From Parasphingorhabdus halotolerans (GTDB lineage: Bacteria > Pseudomonadota > Alphaproteobacteria > Sphingomonadales > Sphingomonadaceae): a stretch of DNA of 64,000 nucleotides. Both the position numbers and the translations under genes were made by a program. Positions within the stretch are counted from its first letter, which is position 1. Each line of letters opens with the position of its first letter. This document shows, piece after piece, positions 53,925 to 62,536 of the stretch. The notes under the pieces were generated by a model. The model did not search any database. It was not told the DNA's origin and was given only the letters and a program-made list of their open reading frames with translations. The stretch lies in assembly GCF_012516475.1 (NCBI RefSeq), contig NZ_CP051217.1, positions 558,001 through 622,000 on the forward strand, read 5' to 3'.

Positions 53925-54751
53925 TCAGCCAAACAGCCGTTTTCGCTCTTGCAGCGCCGCTTTCATTCCTTTTTCATGAACCAACTTGAAAAATGCCAGG
54001 AAGACAGGACTTTGATGAAATTCAGCGTCCAGATTAGACGCTTCGCGAGTGGATTTTTCTAAACTCATATTATTATAAAAATTGTTGGTTGCATGCTTTA
54101 AAATCATCAGGTGTTTGACCGGTGTTTTCGCAATGTCTGCCGCTAGGGCACGCGTTTCCTTTTCGAGGTCTGCGGAGGGCACGACCTTGTTAACAAGTCC
54201 CAGTTTTTCTGCCTCAACAGCGGTCATGCTGCGAGCAGTATAGAGCATTTCTTTTGTTTTGCGCATCCCGATCGTGAGCGGCCAAAAGAAGACTGTCGGG
54301 GGATGCCCAGATCCCTGCCAGCAGGATGCCCAAAGCTGGCTTCTTCGCTGGCCACGACGAGATCAGAAACAGCGAGCAACTCACCCGCGCCGGAAAGACA
54401 GGCTCCCTGCACCTGACAAATAATAGGCTTGGGAAACCGCCACATATCGAGCCAATAGTCCAGCAGTGCATTAATATCTTTTTGATCTTGCTCCCGGTTA
54501 ACGCCCTCCGGATGATTTGCAGGATATTGAGAGGTGATCCAATGTTCCTCATTGAGATCATAACCAACGCAAAACGCTCTTCCTGCCGATTTAAATATGA
54601 CGACGGAGATATCGTCGTTTGTGGCAGCGCGCTCCAACTCTGTTTTGACTTCTGCCAGCAATTTTGGTGACAACGCGTTTAGCTTTTCGGGGCGGTTGAG
54701 CGTAATCGTAAGAATATTATTGGTAATCTCGGACAGTATGGTTTCAAACAT
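53925..54751 (-). pseudogene. Enoyl-CoA hydratase/isomerase family gene, frameshifted
   Basis: Crotonase-fold gene in two frames. The 5' part (from 54751) reads MFETILSEITNNILTITLNRPEKLNALSPKLL, AGRAFCVGYDLNEE and CLSGAGELLAVSDLVVASEEASFGHPAGRDLGIP, then slips at the five-G run 54298-54302 (C5 on the coding strand). The 3' part resumes PTVFFWPLTIGMRKTKEMLYTARSMTAVEAEKLGLVNKVVP to the stop. One more base in the run restores 275 aa. Either a real pseudogene or a homopolymer error. Convergent with the acyl-CoA dehydrogenase, as for a fatty-acid or branched-chain degradation set. Confidence 0.85.
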
Positions 54752-54858
54752 CTCATACCCCTAAAATAATCGGTGCGTTTGTCGGCGACTGCGTGGTGCG
54801 CGTAATGTTAGCAGGTCAGATCTGACCATGACTTTGCATAATTCCTGCAATTTCGTAA

Positions 54859-54987
54859 TTCCACAAGCCATTTCAGTATATTTATCGACATCCTTGGCGT
54901 TATAGAATTACCAAAGGCGCAGACAAAATTCAGATGCGCAAAATCGGCGGGGACATGTTCGGGTTTTTTGAGCCGGAAAAAAAATAA
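54859..54987 (+). pseudogene. C-terminal remnant of a second acyl-CoA dehydrogenase gene
   Basis: Reads HKPFQYIYRHPWRYRITKGADKIQMRKIGGDMFGFFEPEKK then TAA, closely matching the end of the gene at 52583-53860 (HKPFEHIYRHHRRYRITEGAEEIQMRKIGGDMFGFLNRKK). No upstream part is left; the frame is stopped just before. A relic of a duplicated gene. Confidence 0.75.
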
Positions 54988-55148
54988 AAAGAAAAATAGA
55001 AAAACGTCGTTTTCTACGTAATGCACATTTTACAAACAGCTAGCGGTCATTCAACTTACGCCTCCGTAGCTGCCATAGCAGAACTGATCCGTTTTTCCTG
55101 ATAACCGCATTTGTTAAACTTGCCAAATCCTGTAACATCCAAAGGGGC

Positions 55149-55508
55149 CGTGTGCCTATCCACAACGGAAGGGGCCCAGGCCTGTCCCAACGTAACCTAG
55201 GTTCTGTTGGCGGAACCGAGACCAACACAATGACCGTCGCGCAAATGCCGCAGCATAATCACGGTGTCAAACTGATCGCTGAGGGTAATGTGGGAACCAC
55301 AGCCAACCCGACAGATGCCATGCTGTCTGTGTCAATCAACGGCGACAAAGTCTATGGTCCTGATACTACGGCCGCCGAAGTTCCAATGAATGCCAGGGCT
55401 ATTCACCAGTCGAATATGGGCGGAGGTCAGTCGCAGAACAACATGCAGCCTTATCAAGCACTTATGTATTGTGTTGTAACCCAGGGTATCTTCCCTTCAC
55501 GTAGCTAG
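55149..55508 (+). pseudogene. C-terminal part of a phage-tail-collar / microcystin-dependent-type protein, N-terminus missing
   Basis: The frame from RGRVPIHNGRGPGLSQR through GGTETNTMTVAQMPQHNHGVKL to NMQPYQALMYCVVTQGIFPSRS is the second half of a Tail_Collar/MdpB-family protein. The expected first half (FxxNWxxCxG ... LPDLRGRVP) is absent; upstream codons in frame do not resemble it. A GTG at 55152 could start a 118-aa product, so expression is possible, but a 5'-truncated remnant is more likely. No other phage gene is near. Confidence 0.65.
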
Positions 55509-55528
55509 CCGGAACTACACAACCGTTG

Positions 55529-55566
55529 AAAAAAGGGGGAGTATTTTCGAGTGCTCCCCTTTTTTT
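55529..55566 (+). terminator. Rho-independent terminator after the tail-collar remnant
   Basis: Stem AGGGGGAG... / CTCCCCT with a short loop, A run before and T7 after. Still intact, though the gene before it is truncated. Confidence 0.88.
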
Positions 55567-55858
55567 GCAAATTTCATCACATGATTGCCCAAGAAAGCGT
55601 GACCAGTGTCCGTTCATTTATACCCTATAGAAACGGACTTATTACAGCATTGGCAACAGCCTCACCATACGCGTCATATCGTAAGAACTCGCGCTCGCTC
55701 TAGGCACAACGCAAACCTTGCATTCCTCTAACAATTCCGCCATAGGCGCGGCTTCCGCGAGGTTTGCGCTGCCGAATCACGCGGAAAACAAAGAAGGCCG
55801 GAGGGGCGTGTCTGCATGGTGCGGCGTCAGCGATCGGTAGAAATGAAGGAAATACTGC
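55567..55858 (+). promoter_or_regulatory. Upstream region of rpsF-rpsR-rplI with candidate promoter and leader
   Basis: No gene is seen in these 292 bases. GTCCGTT (55608-55614) and AACGGAC (55632-55638) form an inverted repeat. TTGGCA (55650-55655) with an 18-base spacer and TCATAT (55674-55679) is a possible promoter. The remaining 170 bases before rpsF are GC-rich and could fold, as expected of an S6:S18 autoregulatory leader, but I could not assign that motif. Confidence 0.4.
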
Positions 55859-56227
55859 ATGCCAATGTATGAGCATGTCTTCCTCGCGCGTCAGGATTTG
55901 AGCCAGGCTCAGGTTGATGCTCTTGCGCAGGAAGCCACCAAAATTGTTGAAAGTAACGAAGGCAAAGTCGTTTTGACGGAAACTTGGGGCTTGCGCACGC
56001 TGGCCTACAAGATCCAGAAAAACCGCAAAGCGCACTATGTGATGCTGCGTCTCGACGCGCCAGGCACCGTTATTGCCGAACTGGAACGCCAGACCCGTAT
56101 CAACGAAGACGTCCTCCGCTTCCTGACTATCCGCGTGGATGAGCATGAAGAAGGTCCGTCCATTATGATGCGCAAACCCGAACGTGATCGTGAACGCAAA
56201 CCGCGCCGCGATTTCGACAACGATTAA
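55859..56227 (+). CDS. rpsF: 30S ribosomal protein S6
   Basis: Small-subunit protein binding S18 and 16S rRNA. 122 aa. [20 protein letters not shown] start, [35 protein letters not shown] and [16 protein letters not shown] are standard. The tail [18 protein letters not shown] is charged, usual for alphaproteobacteria. First of rpsF-rpsR-rplI. Confidence 0.98.
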   Translation: MPMYEHVFLARQDLSQAQVDALAQEATKIVESNEGKVVLTETWGLRTLAYKIQKNRKAHYVMLRLDAPGTVIAELERQTRINEDVLRFLTIRVDEHEEGPSIMMRKPERDRERKPRRDFDND

Positions 56228-56248
56228 TCCAGAGAAGGAGTTATAAAT

Positions 56249-56473
56249 ATGGGACGTCCATTTTTCCGTCGCCGCAAAAGCTGCCCCTTTTCCGGTAAAA
56301 ACGCCATTCCAATCGACTATAAAGATGTGAAGACGCTGGGCGGATATATTTCCGAACGCGGCAAGATCGTACCTAGTCGTATCACCGCAGTCTCCGCCAA
56401 GAAGCAGCGCGAATTGTCCAAAGCAATCAAACGCGCTCGTCATCTCGGCCTGCTGCCGTATCTCGTGAAGTAG
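56249..56473 (+). CDS. rpsR: 30S ribosomal protein S18
   Basis: 74 aa. [69 protein letters not shown] is the complete family pattern. 21 bases after rpsF with an AGAAGGAG ribosome site. Confidence 0.98.
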   Translation: MGRPFFRRRKSCPFSGKNAIPIDYKDVKTLGGYISERGKIVPSRITAVSAKKQRELSKAIKRARHLGLLPYLVK

Positions 56474-56483
56474 GAGCAAGACT

Positions 56484-57149
56484 ATGGATATTATTTTGCT
56501 CGAAAAAGTCGAGAAACTCGGCTGTATCGGTGATGTTGTTACCGTGAAGAACGGCTATGCCCGTAACTTCCTGTTACCGAACAAAAAAGCTCTGCGTGCT
56601 AACGAAGCCAACAAAAAGGTTTTTGAAGCCAATCGCAAGCAGATTGAAGCGGACAATGAAGCGAAACGCAAGGAAGCTGAATCAGCGTCCGGCAATGTGG
56701 ATGGCAAGCAGATCGTTTTGATCCGTGCATCTTCTGCCAGCGGCCAGCTTTATGGTTCAGTTTCGGTTCGTGACATCGTTGAGGCGTTGAATGCCGATGG
56801 TGCCGCTGTTGAGAAAAGCATGGTCATTCTCGAGAAGCCAATTAAAACCATTGGTGTTTTCGATGTTCGTGTTCGTCTGCATCCTGAGGTCAATGTTACC
56901 ATCCAGGCCAATGTTGCACGTTCGGATGACGAAGCTGATCTTCAGAAAGACGGCATCGACGTGATCGCACAGATGTTTGAGGAAGAGCAGGCTGAACTGG
57001 CTGCTGCTGCCTTGGCACCTGAAAGCGAAGATGATGGCTCTGAGGGTGATGCTTCTCCATCCGGCGACGAAACTGCTGATGAAACGGCCGCCGCCGATGA
57101 AGCAGCTGAAGCTGCGCCCGCAGAAGAAGGTTCTGAAGACAAAGGTTAA
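56484..57149 (+). CDS. rplI: 50S ribosomal protein L9 with acidic C-terminal extension
   Basis: 221 aa; typical L9 is about 150. The N domain MDIILLEKVEKLGCIGDVVTVKNGYARNFLLPNKKALRAN and the C domain (LYGSVSVRDIVEALN ... PIKTIGVFDVRVRLHPEV) are normal. After about residue 160 comes a tail of Glu, Asp, Ala and Ser (EEEQAELAAAALAPESEDDGSEGD to EEGSEDKG). The extension is in frame and has no sign of a frameshift; acidic L9 tails are seen in sphingomonads. Last gene of the operon. Confidence 0.97.
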   Translation: MDIILLEKVEKLGCIGDVVTVKNGYARNFLLPNKKALRANEANKKVFEANRKQIEADNEAKRKEAESASGNVDGKQIVLIRASSASGQLYGSVSVRDIVEALNADGAAVEKSMVILEKPIKTIGVFDVRVRLHPEVNVTIQANVARSDDEADLQKDGIDVIAQMFEEEQAELAAAALAPESEDDGSEGDASPSGDETADETAAADEAAEAAPAEEGSEDKG

Positions 57150-57170
57150 CGTCTTCCTTTAAATCGATTG

Positions 57171-57223
57171 AAAAGCCCGGAGCTGGTGCGTTACATAGTA
57201 ACCGTCCAACTTCGGGCTTTTTC
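57171..57223 (+). terminator. Terminator after rplI
   Basis: AAAGCCCG (57172-57179) and CGGGCTTT (57213-57220) close a long loop, followed by TTT. Ends the ribosomal protein operon just before the sulfotransferase-like gene. Confidence 0.75.
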
Positions 57224-57240
57224 ATGAAAGAGAGAATCCA

Positions 57241-58290
57241 TTGAACAACAATTGGCAGAATCAATTTTCGCGAGATGCCAGCCTGCTTGCACATTTGGTG
57301 GATTTGCCCAGCGATCAAGTCTTGATCTCCCACCTGAGTGAAGAAGATTATCGCAAGTCCAGTTTTCTTGATCAACGGATAATCACACCACAATTGCAAA
57401 GACAATTTGTTCCCTGGGATGCGCTTTCAAAAGTCCAACTTCCGCCAGCACCCTCCCCGCATTACATTTTCCACATCGGTCATGTCGGTTCGACACTGAT
57501 TTCCCGATTGCTAGGCGAGATGGAGGGCCTTTTAGCGCTCAGGGAACCTCAGATTTTGCGGAATATCTGTGAAGTCTGGAAGACCATCGACGAACCGCAC
57601 AGTTTCTGGCCTCCGGAGCGCTTTTCGACCCGCTTTCAACAAGCCATAGGCTGGCTCTCGCGTGGTTTTCGAAGCGACCAGCGTGTCATGATCAAGGCTA
57701 GTAGCTTTGTGAATGAAATTGCGACGCAATTATTGTTACCACAAAGCAAGGCGCTGTTTCTTTATGTTCCACTGCAACGTTATATTCCTACCATCCTGGC
57801 TGGTGAAGCCTCAATGCAGGAAACGTTGGTCATGGCCGGCGCCAGGTTGCAGAGACTCAACAACATATTGGGCGGTCAGCCGATAAATTTGTGGGAGTTG
57901 CCGCCAACCCATCGCGTAGCATTGAGCTGGTTGAGTGAATTGGCGACATTGCTAAACGCAAAAAAAGCACTTCCCGAAAGCGATATCCTCTGGATGAATT
58001 TTGACCATTTTCTTTCTGGACCCATTGGTCAACTGCAAAATCTTGCGGTTCATTTTAACCTTCCTTTGTCATCAAGCCAAGCTACGCAGTTGGTCTCTGG
58101 ACCGATAATGTCTTCCTATTCCAAAGCCCCGGAACATGATTATAGCGCAAGCCTACGGGAAGAGTTGCTTGCAGAAGCATCGCAAAATCATGCTGCCCCA
58201 ATCCGTTCAGCAATGCTATGGATTGGGCAACTGGCAGACCAGCACCCATTGGTGGCAGAGATACTCGAATTGACTGAAAAGAGGCGCTAA
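57241..58290 (+). CDS. Sulfotransferase-like protein
   Basis: 349 aa from TTG 57241, with AGAGAG upstream. The P-loop-like 5'-PSB segment FHIGHVGSTLISRLL (about 77-90) is the sulfotransferase type, followed by REPQILRNI and, further on, RVMIKASSFVNE. The C-terminal half is helical and not otherwise recognised. The target could be a peptide, lipid or small molecule. It is coupled (TAATG) to a PKHD-type hydroxylase, a pairing that suggests the two modify the same target (inference). Separated from rplI by a terminator. Confidence 0.75.
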   Translation: MNNNWQNQFSRDASLLAHLVDLPSDQVLISHLSEEDYRKSSFLDQRIITPQLQRQFVPWDALSKVQLPPAPSPHYIFHIGHVGSTLISRLLGEMEGLLALREPQILRNICEVWKTIDEPHSFWPPERFSTRFQQAIGWLSRGFRSDQRVMIKASSFVNEIATQLLLPQSKALFLYVPLQRYIPTILAGEASMQETLVMAGARLQRLNNILGGQPINLWELPPTHRVALSWLSELATLLNAKKALPESDILWMNFDHFLSGPIGQLQNLAVHFNLPLSSSQATQLVSGPIMSSYSKAPEHDYSASLREELLAEASQNHAAPIRSAMLWIGQLADQHPLVAEILELTEKRR

Positions 58291-58946
58291 TGTTCAAGCA
58301 ATTAGACTTACTGGATCAATCTCAGGTCAATGAACTGAAGAAAATTGCTGCATCGGGAAAATTCGTCGATGGAAAAATCAGCAACCCGCATTCTAAAATA
58401 AAGAATAATCTCCAGCTGCACGATCATGATGCGTACAACAAATCGTCAAAAATCATGCTTGATGCGCTGATGTCCAATCGCGAGTTTGTCGATTTCGCTT
58501 TCCCGGAAAAAGTCGCTCCACCGCTGATCACCCGATATCAACCGGGAATGAATTACGGTCTGCATGCCGATAGTGCCATCATCCCTCTGCCCGATGGTCC
58601 AATCCGTTCCGATATTAGCTGCACAATCTTTCTCAGCGATGTGAATGACTCCAAAGGCGGTGCTTTGCATGTGACCCAAGGAGAAGCAGGGATGCGGTTC
58701 AAGGGGTTGCCAGGTACCGCTATTGTTTATCCATCTTATACTTTGCATGAAGTCGAACCGGTAACGGCAGGTGAACGCATGGTTGCGATCACGTTCATTC
58801 AGAGTAAAATCCCCGATGTTGTGAAACGCAATCTTCTGTATGAATTAAACGAAGTCGCGGCTCTTGAAGGTCTCAATATGAGGCATGAAAATTACACGCG
58901 TTTGCAGGCTGTCCAGTATAATCTGATGCGGCAATGGATGCGCTAA
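58290..58946 (+). CDS. PKHD-type Fe(II)/2-oxoglutarate hydroxylase (PiuC-like)
   Basis: 218 aa oxygenase with a cupin (double-stranded beta-helix) core. Iron ligands are His92 and Asp94 (YGLHADSAI) and His153 (YTLHEVEPV); 2-oxoglutarate Arg163 in GERMVAITFIQS. PiuC/YbiX family members are often iron-regulated and occur beside TonB receptors, but here the partner is a sulfotransferase-like gene. It starts within the previous stop (TAATG). Confidence 0.9.
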   Translation: MFKQLDLLDQSQVNELKKIAASGKFVDGKISNPHSKIKNNLQLHDHDAYNKSSKIMLDALMSNREFVDFAFPEKVAPPLITRYQPGMNYGLHADSAIIPLPDGPIRSDISCTIFLSDVNDSKGGALHVTQGEAGMRFKGLPGTAIVYPSYTLHEVEPVTAGERMVAITFIQSKIPDVVKRNLLYELNEVAALEGLNMRHENYTRLQAVQYNLMRQWMR

Positions 58947-59000
58947 AGGACGGTGAATGCCGTGGCAAGTTTTGTTCTGCCCAACAACCCTCATGGTTAA

Positions 59001-59621
59001 TCAATAGCCCATCAGGCTCATAACTTCCTTACGGCTCCTCGCATCTTCCAGAAAGCAGCCGAGCAGCCGTGACGTTGTCATTCCAACGCCCGGAGTACGA
59101 ACGCCGCGCGCTGTCATACAGCTATGGCTAGCCTCAATCACCACCGCCACTCCATGTGGCTTGAGATTATCCCAGATGCATTCTGCCACTTCGGCCGTGA
59201 GCCGTTCTTGCACCTGCAAGCGCCGCGAGAAGCCATGCAACACGCGGGCAAGCTTGGAAATTCCAACAACTTTATCGGTCGGCATATAGGCGATGCTCGC
59301 TTTACCAATGATTGGCGCCATGTGGTGCTCACAATGCGAATGAAACGGAATGTCCTTCAGTAGCACAAGTTCGTCGTATCCGCCCACCTCTTCAAAAGTA
59401 CGCGCCAGATGCATCGCGGGGTTTTCACCATAGCCTTCGCAATATTCTTTCCAGGCGCGGGCGACACGTTTTGGCGTATCAACCAGACCCTCTCGTGTCG
59501 GATCATCGCCTGCCCATTCCAACAGTGTTCGGACGGCATCTTGCACCTCATCCGGTACAGGAATTTTCTTAGCTTCCCGCTCGGCTAGAGCATCAGCAAT
59601 CGAATTGGAATAATCGGCCAA
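59001..59621 (-). CDS. folE: GTP cyclohydrolase I
   Basis: First step of tetrahydrofolate synthesis: GTP to 7,8-dihydroneopterin triphosphate. 206 aa. Zinc site with Cys and His in FHSHCEHHMAPIIGKASIAYMP, then KVVGISKLARVLHGFSRRLQVQERLT and ASHSCMTARGVR with the second zinc Cys. Standard decameric type. Monocistronic; convergent with the PKHD gene. Confidence 0.97.
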   Translation of the reverse strand: MADYSNSIADALAEREAKKIPVPDEVQDAVRTLLEWAGDDPTREGLVDTPKRVARAWKEYCEGYGENPAMHLARTFEEVGGYDELVLLKDIPFHSHCEHHMAPIIGKASIAYMPTDKVVGISKLARVLHGFSRRLQVQERLTAEVAECIWDNLKPHGVAVVIEASHSCMTARGVRTPGVGMTTSRLLGCFLEDARSRKEVMSLMGY

Positions 59622-59725
59622 GAGGGATTTCCTTAAAGTATCTGGACACCATAACCGCGATTTACGCTACCACGGCAGCAGGCGCAAGTGCACCAAAGGC
59701 CATCTCATCAATACTATCAGGGAAA

Positions 59726-59802
59726 TGGCGCGCCCAGGAAGATTCGAACTCCCGACCCCTTGATTCGTAGTCAAGTACTCTATCCAGCTGAGCTATGGGC
59801 GC
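59726..59802 (-). tRNA. tRNA-Arg (ACG anticodon)
   Basis: Minus-strand cloverleaf: acceptor GCGCCCA / TGGGCGC, D arm AGCTCAGCTGGATAGAG, anticodon stem CTTGA / TCAAG around CTACGAA giving ACG, T arm GTTCGAATC, discriminator G and encoded CCA. The wobble A is normally deaminated to inosine by TadA. Confidence 0.96.
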
Positions 59803-59854
59803 TAACCAGAGGGTGCAGATAGGGGGAGATGCCCCGCGTGGCAACCCATAATTG

Positions 59855-62533
59855 CTATTTTTTGGCCAATGCCGCTTGCGCTGCCGCAAGCCTTGCGATT
59901 GGCACTCGATATGGGGATGCGCTGACGTAATCGAGGCCGGTTTTCTCGCAGAATGCGATGGAGGCGGGATCGCCGCCATGCTCGCCGCAGATGCCTAGTT
60001 TAATGTCGGGTCGCCCCGCCCTGCCCCGCTCGGCGGCGATTTCAATCAACTGGCCGACCCCTTCAATATCAAGGCTGACGAAAGGATCGCGGGGGAATAT
60101 GCCCTTATCGACATATTGGGTGAGAAAACGTCCCGCATCGTCGCGGGAGACGCCCAGTGTGGTCTGCGTCAGATCGTTGGTGCCAAAGCTGAAAAACTCA
60201 CCATGTTCGGCGATTTTTCCGGCCATCAGGGCAGCACGCGGCAGTTCGATCATTGTGCCGACGAGATATTCTATCTCGCGTCCCTTTTCGGCGAACACTT
60301 CTTTCGCCATCCGGTCGACAACGTCTTTCATCAGTTCCAGTTCACGAGCGGTCGCAACCAGCGGGATCATCACCTCTGGAATCGGCGCTTCTCCGCTCTT
60401 CTCGGCCACTTCACATGCCGCTTCAAAAATTGCCCGCGCCTGCATTTCGTAGATTTCCGGATAGGTGACGCCAAGACGGCACCCGCGATGACCGAGCATC
60501 GGGTTAAACTCGTGAAGCTCGTTAGCGCGCTGTTTTAGTGTTTCAACCCCGACATCCGCGGCTTTCGCGACGTCTTCAAATTCCGATTGATGATGCGGCA
60601 AGAATTCGTGCAGCGGAGGATCTAGTAAGCGGATGGTCACCGGCAAGCCAACCATAACCTCGAAAATCTGCCGGAAATCGGCACGTTGTTCGGGTAGCAA
60701 TTTCGCCAATGCCACCCGGCGTCCCGCTTCGTCAGGGGCTAGAATCATCTGGCGGACGTTGGTAATCCGGCTGGCGTCAAAGAACATATGTTCGGTGCGG
60801 CACAGGCCAATGCCCTCTGCACCAAAATCACGGGCAACCTGGCAATCATGTGGGGTTTCGGCATTGGTACGGACCCCGAGGCGGCGAACCTTGTCAGCCC
60901 AGACCATCAATACGCCGAAATCGCCGACCAGTTCGGGCTGGATCGTTTCGACCCGACCGGCCATCACCTGACCATTGCTGCCATCAATGGTCAGCATATC
61001 GCCCTCTTTCAGGGTGCGGTCTCCGACCTTCATTGCCTTGGTTTCGTTGTTGATTGAAATCGTACCAGCGCCGGAAACACACGGTCTACCCATGCCTCTG
61101 GCGACCACGGCCGCGTGTGACGTCATACCGCCACGCGCTGTCAGGATGCCTTTGGCGGCGTGCATGCCGCTGATATCTTCCGGAGAGGTTTCCACCCGCA
61201 CCAATATGACATCATCGCCCAGTTCCGTGCGCCGTTCGGCGGTGTCGCTGTCGAACACAATCAATCCGCTCGCAGCGCCAGGAGAAGCGGGCAATCCTGT
61301 GGTCAGCACATCGCGGATGGCGTCGGGATCCAGAGTCGGGTGGAGCAATTGGTCAAGCGCCATCGGATCAACCCGCAGCACCGCCTCTTCTTCGGTAATC
61401 AGGCCATCATTCGCCATATCCACCGCGATTTTCAGCGCCGCCTTGGCAGTGCGCTTGCCCGAACGGGTCTGCAACATCCAAAGTTTCCCGCGCTCGACGG
61501 TGAATTCGATATCCTGCATATCGCGGTAATGGCGTTCGAGCAGGTCGAACACGTCGGTCAGCTCATTATAAGTGTCAGCCATCGCCTCTTCCATCGACAG
61601 CGGCTTGGCATTGGCCTCTTCGCGGGCGGCTTTGCTGAGATATTGCGGCGTACGAATGCCTGCAACAACATCCTCGCCCTGCGCGTTTATCAGCCACTCG
61701 CCATAATAAGCGGCATCGCCGGTGGAGGGATTGCGCGTAAAAGCTACGCCGGTCGCGCTGGTTTCGCCCATATTGCCGAATACCATCGCCTGCACGTTGA
61801 CCGCCGTGCCCCATTCGGAAGGAATATCATTGAGACGGCGATAAATTTTGGCGCGTTCTGCCTGCCAGCTGCCAAATACAGCGCTTACCGCACCCCAGAG
61901 CTGGTCATTCACATCCTGCGGAAACGGTTTGCCCCACTCTTCCTCGACGAGCCCTTTATATTCGGCGACCAGCGCCTTCCAATGTTGAGCTTCCATCTCA
62001 GTATCTGTAAAAAAGCCATTGTCTTCCTTGGCTATTTCCAGCGCCTCTTCAAAAGCGTCATGATCGAGCTGCAGCACCACATCGGAATACATCTGGATGA
62101 AACGCCGATAACTGTCCCAGGCAAAACGCTCGTCGCCAGAAGTTTTAGCAAGCCCTTCCACAGTCTCATCGTTCAGCCCGAGATTGAGCACCGTGTCCAT
62201 CATGCCCGGCATCGAGGCACGGGCGCCGGAACGCACAGAAACCAGCAATGGATCGGCCGCATCGCCAAATTTCTTGCCGGTCACGCTTTCGATATGCGCC
62301 ACGCCCTGAGCCACTTCGGCGGTCAGGCTGTCGGGATATTTCCCGTCGTTGTTCATATATTCGGTGCACATTTCGGTGGAAATGGTAAAACCGGGAGGCA
62401 CTGGCAGGCCGATATTGGCCATTTCCGCCAGATTCGCGCCCTTGCCGCCCAACAGGTTTACCGCATCGGATTTGACCGGAGGCGCGCCGTCTGCGTCCAT
62501 TCCACCACCGAAACGATATACATATTGGGTCAT
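59855..62533 (-). CDS. ppdK: Pyruvate, phosphate dikinase
   Basis: Interconverts pyruvate + ATP + Pi and PEP + AMP + PPi, for gluconeogenesis or PPi-linked glycolysis. 892 aa, normal. The N-terminal nucleotide domain has LLGGKGANLAEMANIGLPVPPGFTI. The phospho-His swivel domain is GILTARGGMTSHAAVVARGMGRPCVSG. The C-terminal PEP barrel carries GLCRTEHMFF, FGTNDLTQTTLGVSRDD and GICGEHGGDPASIAFC with the catalytic Cys. Three bases downstream of the glyS stop, so co-transcribed with glyS. Confidence 0.98.
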   Translation of the reverse strand: MTQYVYRFGGGMDADGAPPVKSDAVNLLGGKGANLAEMANIGLPVPPGFTISTEMCTEYMNNDGKYPDSLTAEVAQGVAHIESVTGKKFGDAADPLLVSVRSGARASMPGMMDTVLNLGLNDETVEGLAKTSGDERFAWDSYRRFIQMYSDVVLQLDHDAFEEALEIAKEDNGFFTDTEMEAQHWKALVAEYKGLVEEEWGKPFPQDVNDQLWGAVSAVFGSWQAERAKIYRRLNDIPSEWGTAVNVQAMVFGNMGETSATGVAFTRNPSTGDAAYYGEWLINAQGEDVVAGIRTPQYLSKAAREEANAKPLSMEEAMADTYNELTDVFDLLERHYRDMQDIEFTVERGKLWMLQTRSGKRTAKAALKIAVDMANDGLITEEEAVLRVDPMALDQLLHPTLDPDAIRDVLTTGLPASPGAASGLIVFDSDTAERRTELGDDVILVRVETSPEDISGMHAAKGILTARGGMTSHAAVVARGMGRPCVSGAGTISINNETKAMKVGDRTLKEGDMLTIDGSNGQVMAGRVETIQPELVGDFGVLMVWADKVRRLGVRTNAETPHDCQVARDFGAEGIGLCRTEHMFFDASRITNVRQMILAPDEAGRRVALAKLLPEQRADFRQIFEVMVGLPVTIRLLDPPLHEFLPHHQSEFEDVAKAADVGVETLKQRANELHEFNPMLGHRGCRLGVTYPEIYEMQARAIFEAACEVAEKSGEAPIPEVMIPLVATARELELMKDVVDRMAKEVFAEKGREIEYLVGTMIELPRAALMAGKIAEHGEFFSFGTNDLTQTTLGVSRDDAGRFLTQYVDKGIFPRDPFVSLDIEGVGQLIEIAAERGRAGRPDIKLGICGEHGGDPASIAFCEKTGLDYVSASPYRVPIARLAAAQAALAKK

Positions 62534-62536
62534 ATT

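Noticed and set aside
55149..55508. Possible prophage, from a tail-collar domain.
   Set aside because: Only half of one gene is present, no other phage gene, integrase or att site is seen, and tail-collar proteins also occur outside phages.
55700..56479. A 259-codon minus-strand frame across the rpsF-rpsR region.
   Set aside because: Antisense of two certain ribosomal protein genes.
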